Assembly (NCBI RefSeq): GCF_000471905.2
Contig: NW_006497511.1
Location: forward strand, 1,427,436-1,491,435
Reading direction: 5' to 3'
Source of the DNA: Amborella trichopoda
Lineage: Eukaryota; Streptophyta; Magnoliopsida; Amborellales; Amborellaceae
DNA length: 64,000 nt
Shown here: piece by piece, positions 25,529-38,100 of the stretch
How positions within the stretch are numbered: position 1 is the first letter of the stretch
Layout: the number at the start of each line of letters is the position of its first letter
Position numbers and translations under genes: made by a program
Notes under the pieces: model-generated
What the model was told of the DNA's origin: nothing
Database searches by the model: none
What the model saw: the letters and a program-made list of their open reading frames with translations, nothing else

Positions 25529-28500
25529 AAACATTATTATTATTATTATTATTATTAAAAACAGAAAAGCAACAACCCTTTCCTGGAGTACATAACATTG
25601 CATGACATCTAGGAGGCTGCGTGCTACTTGTTCAAACATGAGCATTTTGAAAATGTGTCGCATAAGAAAATGGAAAAGCATTAAAAACCAAGAATCTTTC
25701 TGCTATTAGCAAACACTAATGCCTCTAATCCTTTCTTCAGACACTAATAAAGCTCATCCGCTAAGTTGCACCACCAACCTGTAGTTGTAAAAATGAAGTG
25801 CATATATCTTTTACTGCCAGTACTCATGTCGCTGACCTGGACACCACTTTCTTGTCAAACTTTATACTACAGGTGGGGGCAAAGCCTCCCATGTCACTTT
25901 GACTTCCATTACCCAGCCCCTCTCCAAAGTCAACTCCCACGAGGCCTACCTAATAAACATGCATACCTTCACCAATGTTTTTCAAAGTTCCCAACAATAG
26001 CTTTTAAGCTTGTTGAGTGTCGATGATCCAATAAAATGCTGGAACTCAAGAGATTGGCTTAATAAGAGGAGGCACCCCAAAGTAGTACCCAAGTGTTGCA
26101 CAACACATACCCAAGTGTTGCACAACATGGCTTGATTATGAACAGTAGTAAATATTTTAAAACAACGGTCAGGTAAACCACAGCGAAGGAAAGTAGAACT
26201 GAGGTCTTATGGGCTCCATCTAGGCCAAGTAGTTAACCAAAATTTAAACAACTTTAAAATTTCCAAATCTTAGCAATGTGTTAGGTAACAATCAAATATG
26301 AAAATACAGACAATTCAAGAAAAGAGCCAACAAGTTCTTCTGTAAACCTCTCAACAAGCTGAGATCCACACCATGTATCGACTCTTAATAGTGGTATTTG
26401 CAAGAATTATCACTTTTATGTTCTTTTTTTCCTTTCATAAGAGAATCAGATGCAATGTGAACTGCTCTTTGATTAGCATGCCACACAGGCTAACTTTATT
26501 TGTTTCTGTCTTGTAGCTCACTCAACGCATTCAAATAAAGCTTACTAGTAATTGACACCAGTGCATAGTATACTACTTCAACACACAGGCTAACTTTATT
26601 TGTTTTTCTCCTCTAGGTTACTTGAGTCATCCTTGTAAAAGACAGTATCCAGAGGTTGATCTCCATCCATTAGCACATTTTGCTCAGCTTGAATCACTAG
26701 AACGTGTAAGTACCATTAGAGGACAGAATAATACCACCCCACAGATTAGAACTCAGTATCCCTCATTGTTCACGGACAACCCAATAAAAAGAATGCCAAG
26801 TTGCTCACCTTGCTAGATAGTACAGTATGTTTTTGTGCCATGGAAACCCATTGTCAGCTGCTAATTGTCCTTTTCTGCCTGACAAGGTGCATACGTTATC
26901 AAGACACACAAGACACCTGCTCCCATAGACAAAACACCGACTCCAGAGGATTTGTTTGATATGAAATTTTAGAATCACCTTAGAATCACCAGATAAGTAA
27001 TTTTCAAAAGAGAAAAGAAAAACCTAAATATTTTGAGTTCTTGAACACTTATATCTGAATCCCCAGAAAATGGACAGTTTGTGTTCAATCCTTGAGCATG
27101 AATTTTTTTATTTTTTAGGTTTTTTCAACATGATAACTATTGTATTAAGTAGTAAGTAATTAACTCAAGCATGAAATTTTTCAGCCTCGTTTGGAATTTT
27201 TCTTTTTTCTTTTTTTTCGTTAGTCTCTAGGTTGAGTAAGTTATATCCCCAAAATTTGGGGCCATAGAAATGTCCCTAGCCAGAGTATTGCCCAAGGGGA
27301 GCAAGTGTACATTTTGCTCTCAAGTAAGTTATATCGCCAAAATTTGGGGTCATAAAAATGTTCCTAGCCCTCTATTGCCCAAGGGGAGCAAGTGTACAAT
27401 TTGCTCCTAAGAGCAATTATCATCAATCAAACAAGATTATCAATACTGCCCAACATGAAGGTAATAAATCAAATCATACCATCCCCAATGAAAACAAGAT
27501 TATCAACAATGACTAACAAGAAGGTGTGTCTCCAAGAGCCCTATTGAAAAGAGGATAGCTACAAATGGACTCCACCAGACATTGCTTTTTCAACTGTTGC
27601 GCAAGTATTGTAGGAGTTTTATGCAATTTTGTTACGAAAGTTTTGCTAGTTTTTGGAGGCCCACTGGGCTTGATAGACTCAACTACACAGAGTTATCAAC
27701 CCTTCCAAATGAAATAACAACATAACATAGAGAAGAAACAACAATTCATAGGTCAACATCAGAATGTTTGGTATGTAAAGAAGTTTTTAAGGAGATATCT
27801 CAGAACATATATGTAAAGAAGTTTTTAAGGAGATATCTCAGAACATACAATTAAGGATTGAATCATCTCATAGCCATGGACATAGTGAGAAAGCTCAGGA
27901 AATGCAGGAGCATACCATTATCAAGGTGCATACCATTGTCATGAAACAAACAAGTAATTTTGGAATCACTGGATAAGTAATTTTCTAAAAAACTAATAAA
28001 TAAATAAATAAAATGTTTTGAGTTCCTAAACACCTAGATCTATCATACAGAAATTGGAGAGTTTGTGCTCAATCCTCGAAAATGAATTTTTTCCAGACTC
28101 TTTTTTGGTGTTTTTTCTTTTTCATTTTTTTCTTTCTTTTTTTCTCTTTTTTTTTTGTTTGGTAGCGGCCATGGGGAGGGGCTTGGTTGGGTTGGTCTCT
28201 AGGTTTTTTAGTGATATCCCCAAAATTTTGGGGTCATAACCAGGGTATTCCCCAATGAAGCAACTGTACAATCTGCTCCTAAGAAAGCAAAACATCTTAT
28301 TCCTATGTTAAATATTGATTTTTTTATTCAAAATATCACTTGCACTTATAAATGTAATCATATTATCATCAATCAAAAGAAAACTACCAATAGTAACTAA
28401 CAAAAATATGTAACTCACCAGTTACAAATTATTATCACTAATCAAAACAAGATTATCAACAATGATCAACAAGAAGGTGCATCCCCAATGACTAACAAGA

Positions 28501-29103
28501 AGGTTTTATCTCCATCAGTCCTATTGAACACGGAACAGCTACAAATGAACTTCACATGACATGAATTTTCAACTGTTGCTGCAAGCATCGTAGGAGTTTT
28601 ATGCAATTTCATTACCAAAGTTTTGCTAGTTTTTGGAGGCCCACTAAACTTGACAGACTCAATTTCACAGAGTTATCGACCCTTCCAAATGAAGTAGCAA
28701 ATATTAAGGAGTTAAGGCAAACAACAGTTCAAAGGTCAAACATCAGGATGTTTGGTACATATAGAAGTTTTTAAGGAGGTAACTGAGGACATGCAATTAA
28801 GGGGTTGAATCATCTCATAGCCATGGGTATAATGAGAGAGCTCGGGAAATGCAAAAGCATACATTATCAAGATGCATACCATTATCAAGAGATATAACTG
28901 ATTTTGGAATCACCTAACAATCACTAGATAAGGAATTTCCAAAAGGAAAAAAGTTGAATATTTTAAGTTCTTGAACGCCTAGGTCTGACCATCCAGAAAA
29001 TGGCAGTTTGTGTTCAATCCTTAGGCATAAAACTTTTCTAATCTCGTTTAGATTTTTTTTTTTTTTTTTTCTTTTTGTTGGTCCCTAGGTTGAGTAAGTA
29101 CAC

Positions 29104-29185
<82 letters not shown>

Positions 29186-32100
29186 ATCCAAGGCTTATCC
29201 CAACTATTTGGCATCGGCAACACAAATCCTATTCCTCCACTCCGCTCTATCAAGCCATTACCCTCAGTCAGACTATCAGTCACTATATCTCTTCCCACTA
29301 CTTCTATCCACGTCCTTTTAGGCCTTCCCCTTTCCCTTTTAGAGCCTCCCACTTGAATCAAATCACCCCTCCTAACCGATGTTGTTCTAGCTCGACACAG
29401 CACATGGGCAAACCACCTAAATCTACTTTCCCTCATCTTATCACCTATTGGAGCGATCCCTAAGTTCCCTCAGATGTAGTCATTCTGAATTCTATCCTTT
29501 CTTGTCTTTCCACTCATCCATCTCAACATCCTGATTTCAACTACACTCGTTCTATGGATATGTTGTTTCTTGACTACCAACATTCCAACCCCTAAAGCAT
29601 AGATAGTCCTACAATCATCCTATAGAGCTTCCCCTTCGATGATCACATAAGACTTCAAAAGCACATCTCCACTTCATCCACCTAGCTCTAATTATATGTG
29701 TGACATCTTCCTTAATCCCTTCGTCCTCATGGATTGTTAACCCAAGATATTGAAATCACGTCACTTAGGTACCCCTCGACCACCAATCTTAAATAATTCC
29801 TTATTTCTACTCCTGTTATTACTAAACTTGCATTTCATATAAGTTACATCCCAAAAATTTGGGATCAAAAAATTACTCTTAGCCAGGGTATTCCTCAAGG
29901 GATTAAGTGTACAATTTGCTCTTACAAGAGCAAATAATCTTATTATTAATTTAATTATGGATTTTTAACTCAAGATATCAGTTGTAGTTATAAATTTAGT
30001 CATATTATCACCAACCAAACAAGATCATCAATACTGACTAACAAGAAGGCATCCCTCTTCAATTTGAAAGCAAGTACAGATTCAAAAAAAAAAAGGCGCG
30101 ACTCACCACATATAAATAAAAAGCACATCATCACCAATCAAAACAAGATTACCAACACTGACTAACAAGAAGGTGTAACTCCATGAGTCCTATTGAACAA
30201 AGAATAGCTACAAATGGACTTCACAGGACATGCTTTTTCAACTGTTGCAGCACACACTGTAGGAGTTTTATGCAGTTTCATTACCAAAGTTTTGCAGGTT
30301 TTTGAAGGTCTACTGGGCATGACAGACTCAACTTCACAAACGTATCAACCCTTCCCAATGAAATAGCAAAGATTAGAGGTAAGGCAAACAACAATTCAAA
30401 GGTCAAACATCAGAATGTTTGGTACATAAAGACGTTTTTAAGGAGATATCCAAGGACATGAATCAAAGGGTCGAATCATCTCATAGCCATTGACATAATG
30501 AGAAAGCTTGGGAAATACAGGAGCATATGCAGCCGGGCTGAAGTGAATTTTGGCATTAGCAGAGAAGGCAGAGATGGTGATGCAAGTTTTAGAGGAATAA
30601 TTTCATGATTCCAAATCTCCGACAGTTAAGTTTGCCATGCTCTGTAATTTCCCCAGGCAGTAATGACTTGAGATAAAGATAATTACAAAATAATACATAG
30701 TCTTAGCCACACATGGAGCACTTTATTCCATCATTGAAGATTAAGATGGATGCACTCAATACTTCATTAGAAGATGAGCTAAACTAAGAATACAAGGGAA
30801 CTGGAAAACTTGTATTTGGAATTCTCAAGTTTTTTTTCCTCTGCACACTAGACATTCTCAAAACCACCTACAACATTCCAAACCTTCTTTCCTTGTCACC
30901 ATCTAACAAATGAGTCACCTTATTTGAAACTCAGAGCTCGCTGATCCACACCTACAAAAGCCCCAGAAGTACCTTTATAATAGGCTTACAGCCTTCATTT
31001 CCTTTTCAATTGGATGTTTCATTGATGTGAAATGTATGATTTGCAGACACTACTACAAATCTAGCGACCAGCTTAACCAGTCAAAGAAGGGCCATATTGA
31101 CTGATCTCTTTCAACAATTGATCCATACCTTCAAAAGCCGCTAAAGTACCATTACCATTGGTTTATAACCTTTATTTCCTTTGCAATATGATGTTTGATT
31201 GATGTGAACTGTATTATTTATTCTTGGACACTACTAAGGAATCCAATAAACAGATCATCAAGTTCACAGAGATCTATATACTTGCTGAGAGGTTCTTTAG
31301 TGGTAAAACTAGTGCTGTTCTTCCACTAAAGGTTCGCAAGTGAATTTCCATTCCCTGTGTTATTCTTTATCCATCTAAAAGATAAATATAGAAACCAGTG
31401 AAAGATACAGCAAGGAAAACTTCTCAGTGTAATTATGACTATGTCATACATCAACCAACTTCAATCTTGAAATGTAAAATATATCGAGTACTAAGCTGAA
31501 AAGAAACACGTGAAGCACATTAGGCAAATAAAAATGAGGAAATTCAAGAGGATAACTCTAATTTCACATCCCTGCACTTGCCAGATCTCATTATAAAATC
31601 TCAGCAACAGCATTTAAAAACACAATTATCTCCATCATATTGGAAATCTGAGTTTTGTTAAACAACAATATCTGTTTGTAAAATCTGCATACATGTCATT
31701 CTTCATGAACATATTGACTTCATTGCGTAAGATGCTTCAACGTACCTGGAGGGAATGCAAGACCCAAGAAGCAGTATTTCAAGTAAACAAGCATCCGATA
31801 CCTGTTTTGAACATTCATTTAGAAAGAAAACTTCATGTGAATGACCTTCAAAAAAAAAAAGTATAAACTAATGTTTTAGAACTGTAATGGTCAAAAATGA
31901 AAGGAGTGAAAAAGCCTAAAAGCACATGGCTTAACCAATTATGACATATCAGGACAAACGAGCATATAAGTGCAAGATAAAGATGATCACTCAGTCCAAA
32001 AGTAGTCAGCTATGTGAGCTACTGAATAAGGACTAGAGAAGGCTATTAATAACTGATCCAAGCTTATAAGCAACTTCAGGAACTTCCACTTCAACTATTT

Positions 32101-35100
32101 GGCACACCACTCAGTTCCATGGATATTCACTTTCAATCTTTGCTTTTTGACATAAAGGTGACCAAAAAACTACACCACACTTTATATTAGTGTCCAAAAT
32201 GGATGATATATTAAATGATTTAAAAAATAACTAACATACGGACCACTAGGAGAGTAAATCAATGGAGCTTGTATGAATAAAGCAAAGCAACATACCCGAT
32301 GGCAACTGCATTCACATTTTGGCTATCTTGAGCAACCACCAAAAGTTCCTCTAAAGGTGCCTTGAAATCATCCAAACCTCTATTGAAAAGATATATCAAG
32401 GCACTGTACAAACCATGCTCCCGGCAAAGCCTGACCACCTACAAAGACAAATAACGATAATGTTAATGAGATTTTTAGCGGAAAGACCATGAAACTAATT
32501 GGGAGAACCAGACACACAAAGTTGAACACCCTTTAAGTAAGATAATATGCAATAATAAATAAAACAAATCCAAATGACCATCTTTATTCAACTCAAATAT
32601 CATTCCAAAAACCTAATTGAAAAACAGCATCCCAAACAACTCATAATAACCAAAAGATAACCGATCATGAAAATAAGAAAGTAAATTTACCTGGTTAAAG
32701 TCCAGGGAGGAAATGTCCATATGAAGAACGCACTGCTCTACCCTTTGCAACCACCCTTTGCTGCTGTAGTGCTCTACGAGTGCTTGCATAATCTGCCAAG
32801 CCAGTAAAACAAGTAAGACTACACTCAATTATTCACATGCTAATTCCATAATCATGCATCCAATACCTCGGGAGGTAGACATCCAAGCATATCTTTCAAT
32901 ATATATGGCTCCAAAAGTTCCAAAAAAGTACCTGAAAACAGAATACATACAAACTAATGACCAGTTTGTCTCATAAAAGAAATACGCTCATTGTTTGTCA
33001 GTACATAATAAACAGATTATTAATTTTCATAAGAGCAGTAGAACACTAATCCGTGGACCGGAGCTGGCATTAATAAATATTGAAAGTTGAGCATGCAGGA
33101 TGAAGTCACTATTATTCAACAGGCACACTGCCTGTAAGGAATCAATTGAAGGAAAAAAAAAACAATCTGGATCAACCACTTGCAAAGATCACCTGAAACC
33201 ACTTAAATTTTCAAGTAATACAAGCTAAATCTGAAATCTAAGCGAGTTGTTCTCGTATTTAAGCTTAGCTAAAATCAATACAACAATTAAGAGAAACATA
33301 GACTCTTTACACCAATCCTGACTTATAAGGACATTGCCCATTAACTTTGTTGTATCCAATCCTGACAAGCTCATTCATGCAGTAAATTATTCCAGATCTG
33401 GTCAGCTCAACAAGATGTAGCATATGCCACCTTGTTCACCTATGTATATGTTTTTTGAGGAATATGTTGACTTTATAAATATAAGAGAAAATTACAAAAA
33501 CTTATCTAAAAAACGGCATCCCACTCACTCTTTTACTCTAATACAACTGTTAAAAAACAGCATCCCACAAGTTGCGTGCTCATAGAGCGTACAAAAAGAA
33601 AAGAAAAGGAAGCAAAATGTTAAAGAAAGCAGAAAGATACAATATAGACATGGAAGTACTGCAAAAGACCTCATAGCCAAGGCTGAGATACTCCTGTTCC
33701 TGTTGGCATGAGGGCAAAGCCTGAAAATCCTGTTGGACGATGGAGCTTGCAGCGGAAGTAATCATAGGAAAGTTGTGATCTGTGGACAAATTGTTCCTGT
33801 GTGCTGTGTATTGCCTATCAGTCTTCAAATTTATTCGCCAACCTCTCGATGGTGAGGCAGACGACTGGATAGTGAAACTGCTGGGGAGGGTTGGAAGGAT
33901 GAGATAGTAAGCCTTCCCCTGCTATCAGCATATCTTCTGTTGCTATTAACCTCTAATATGAAAGCAGGAACTTCTTCTGCAACTTCAAAGCTTTGGGGCC
34001 TTAATGCTCACCGAGAAGTGAGAGCAGAAGTGGAAGGAAGGGAGTCATATACTCCAGAGAGTAAAGTGGAGAGGGTGAGAGAAAAGGTTGGGAAGGGAGG
34101 ACGGGTATAAGTGTGTGGTAGGTTTAGAGCAAGATAGGGGTGAGATAAAAGCAGTGACATGAAGAGGGGAGATCCAGAGGTGAGAAACATGAGGAAAGAG
34201 GGAGGAGATTAAAAGATGACAGACATAGAGAGAGGGAAATATGGGTAAAGAGAATAGAGATAGAGAGGCAGAAATAGGGAGGAGAGAGGGAAAGATGGAT
34301 AGCGAGAATAGAGATATAGAGACAGAAGTTGGGATAAGGAAAGACAGGTAGAGAGAACAGAGATATAGAGACAGAAATAGGGAGGGGGAAAGATGGAAAA
34401 AGTGTAGGTAGAGATAGAGTGAAAGAGAAGGACATCCAGAACCAAAATTTCTAATTTTCCCGCCTTCTTCCCTTCTTTTTTTTTTCCAAATTTATCTTTT
34501 TTCCTTTTCTTTTTCTCTCTTTTTTTTCCTCCTCTATTTTTTTCCTCTTTTTTTTTTGTTTTTTCTCTCCTTACCTTTTTCCATAACACAGGGGGTGGAG
34601 GAGGAGATAAAGTAGAGGTGAGGGAAAAGATTAGGGGATAGCGAGAGAGGGGAAGTGATAAATAGATTCAAAAAGGAGGCTATGTACCTGCACCCAGGGC
34701 TGCTCCTTCCTTAGCCACACGATCCGTCACTGCATTGGCCTCTCAAAAGATGAGTGTGAGTTGAACTTGGCGATAAATAGATTCAAAAAGGAGGCTATGT
34801 ACTTGCACCCAGGGCTGCTCCTTCCTTAGCCAGACGATCCGCCACTGCATTGGCCTCTCAAAAGATGACTGTGAGTTGAACTTGAGGGCGATTGCTGCGA
34901 ATGCAACGAATTTACTCAAAAACTGTGCTAAGTCTCCAACGGGACCCCTTGAGGTTGGAGGCCCAAAGAATAGTATTCTTGGAGTCTGATTCTGCTATTA
35001 TCCCACTTGAGATATCATCCATTAGTGCCTAACTTTTTGAGCCCTCCCATTAAGGCAAGGGCCTCAGCTACAGTGGAGTCTTGTATCCCAATGTAGTCCA

Positions 35101-38100
35101 AGAAGGTCCATAGGGTTGAAACTGAGTTTGAGAGCATCACTCCAATACCAAAGGAACCTGGGTTTCCTAAGGAAGAGACATCTCTATTCAATTTTAAAAA
35201 ACCAAAAGCTGGTAGTGACCAGAGAGACCGTGGTCTGTACAAGGGGCTTGATAGGTTAAGTAAGCATCCCCAGTTATTCCGAAAGTGAGAAATTGGGTTA
35301 TTAGCAAAAGTCGGTATGTTTTTGGCCTAGAAGAAAATTAGGGATGAGATTGTATCAAAAATGGAGCTTTGGGATTTAAGAATTCCTCTAAAAGTTCTAG
35401 AGTTTCTCTCTATCCACAAGCTCCAAGGTAGAGCCGCTATAGCAAGACGCCACAACTGTTTCCCAGAGGTAAAGAAAGGGGGGTAAAAAACAGAGACTTA
35501 AAGAGGATATTCAGAGATGGGGTTGGGGGTGGGGGTGGGGGTGGGGGTGGGGGTGGTGAACCATTGAAGACCAAAATGGTTAGGGAGAGAACCAGAGTCC
35601 CATAGTGATTCAACAGTGAATAAAAAGGTGTGGAATGGTCTCTTCTTCTTGGTGACAAAAAATACATCTATTGGGGAACAAAACTCTGAGCCGTTGTAAT
35701 TGGTCTAGGGTGAGGGTCTGCCCATGAAGGAGGACCCATATGAAAGCTTGGACTTTATGGGGTATAGGGAGGGATCAAGACTTGTTAATCAAGGGTTGAA
35801 AGATGGGGCTCTGGAGCAAAGAGTTGTAGAAGGAGAACACTGAGAAAGTGCCTGAGGGGGACTCAGACCAAATTAGGGCATGGGCATCTTGATGATTCAG
35901 AGCACAAAAGAAGCGTGTAGAAGTTGGAGTACAGAGGTCAAGGAGGTAGATTCCTGTTCTGAGAGGTTTTTCTGAAAAAACTAGATTGAACCCTCTGATC
36001 TCAACATATTCAGCTATAAAAGCTGATTGGTTGGTAGCGAGAGAGTAAAGGAGGGGAAGGATATGTTGACAGGGGTGTGGCCTATCCAGAGGTCTGTCCA
36101 AAACTTTATTCAGTGACCATTGCCTAGTTTGAATCTAGTATGGCTCAAGAAAGCATTCTTTGTAAGTGAAATGCTTTTCCAAGCACCTGAAGACCTATGG
36201 GGAGGGGATCTAGGCAACCATTTATCATTAACCATACCATATTTGTCGTTGATGACCTCCTTCCATAAAAGTGGGTGGGGAGAGGAAAATTTCCACCACC
36301 ACAAACCTAATATGGCCAGATTCATAGTTTTCAGGTTTTTTATACCCAATCCTCCAAATGTTTTTGGGACACATACCTTATCCCAAGCTATTAAATGATA
36401 TTTTTTGGAGCCTTCTATTCCAGACCATAAGAAATCCCTCACTAATTTTTCCAGTCGGAGGATGTCCGAGATTGGGATTTGAAAGAGCGACATATAGTAT
36501 ATGGGAATGCTAGCAAGTGCGGCTCTAATCAGTGTGATTCTATCCCCTAAAGATAGGAATCGCCCTTTCCAGGAGGCAAACGTCCATGTGAATTTATCTA
36601 TCAGGTGATCCCAAAGGTGCTTCCCAAGTTTACCTAAGCACAAAGGTAGGCCTAAGTAAGAGGATGGGAGGGTTTCTATTGAACATCTTAGCCATTGAGC
36701 TAGAGCAGCTAGTTCTGCATTTTGAACCAGAATGCCTATCCTTTTAGTTTTTGTGAGATTGATTGTCATCCCTGCGAGAAGCTCAAAGGTTCTGAGAAAT
36801 CACCAAAGGCAACCCACTTGGTCTGGATTTGCATTGTAGAAAATTAAGGTATCATCTGCGTAAAGAAGGTGTGAAATGATAGGACCATGTGAGGAGGATC
36901 TAAAGCCCGATAGGAGCCCTCTGTCGTACATTCTAGAGATGGATCTAGAGAACAGTTTGCCTATTAGGGTGAAGACGAACGGCGAGAGGGCGTCTCCTTG
37001 CTTAAGCCCTCTGCCTGCTTGGAAGAAAACTTTTGGGGTACCATCGAGGAGAATTGGAAAGGAAGGATTGGATATGCATGCTAGTATCCATTTCCTCCAA
37101 AGTGTCCCGAAACCCATTCTGGCTTGGATTAGGTCTAGAAGGTCCCAGTCTACCCTGTCATATCCTTTCTCCCAATCTAGTTTAATTATAAGCCCATTTT
37201 TACTATAGAGAGTCCGAGAGTGTCAGACCTTGTGCTCTGTTAAGGCGCCATCTAGAATTTGCCTATTAGCAACGAATGCAGATTGGGTAGGTGATATGAT
37301 GGAGCTTAGAACGTCCTGGAGACGAGTAGCTAGGACCTTTGTGAGGATTTTATAAGACGAGTTGAGCAAGCTAATAGGGAGAAAGTCTCTCAATCTATGG
37401 CTCCTTTCAGTTTCGGCACTAAAGAGATGAAGGTACAGTTAATAACTGTATTAAGGCCTCTTTGAAAGAACTCTTCAAAGAAAGCCAAAAGATCAGGGGA
37501 AGTTGTGTCCCAAAAATTCTGCAATATAGCTACTAGGAATCCATCAGGACCCCGTGCCCTATCTCTATGGAGATTGAATACTGCCTTCTGAATTTCTTCC
37601 ATGAAGAAAGGCCTCTGTAGACTTATAGACTCAGCTGGGGAAATGCTTTGGAAAGTTAGGTTTCCTAGTGAAGGGCACCGATAGATAGGTTTAGAGAAAA
37701 GATTCTTGAAGAACCTGATGAACAACCCGCTGATTTGGAAGGGCTGGGAGAATGAATGAGGCCCTACGGAGATTTGACTGATAGCATTACCTCTTCGTCT
37801 AGAACTGGCCTTCTTATGGAAAAAACATGTGTTTCTGCCCCCATCTTTGAGCCACTTAATTCTAGACCGTTGGAACCAATATGTTTCCTCTTGCTTAAGG
37901 ATTTGGGAAAGATTATATTTGGCCTGAAACCTACAGTCTCTTTCCTGTGGTATGAGAGGATAGAATTCTTCTACTGAATCCAAGGCTGCGATTGAAGCCG
38001 ACCAAATTCTAATAGGTTCCCTAAAGTTTGAGGGTAGATCTTCGCTCCAAACTTTCAAAGAAGATTTAAGGATTTGAAGTTTTTGAGTGAGTCTCAAGCC

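Noticed and set aside
25286..25681. Poly-Asn, poly-Tyr and poly-Ile open frames
   Set aside because: They are products of the ATT/ACT microsatellites.
29038..29436. Open frame with a Thr-Met repeat
   Set aside because: The Thr-Met run is the (GATGAC)n tail of an RTE LINE; only the RT C-terminus before it is meaningful.
34124..34589. Ser/Leu-rich and Lys-rich minus-strand open frames
   Set aside because: Low-complexity translations of the purine/pyrimidine tracts.
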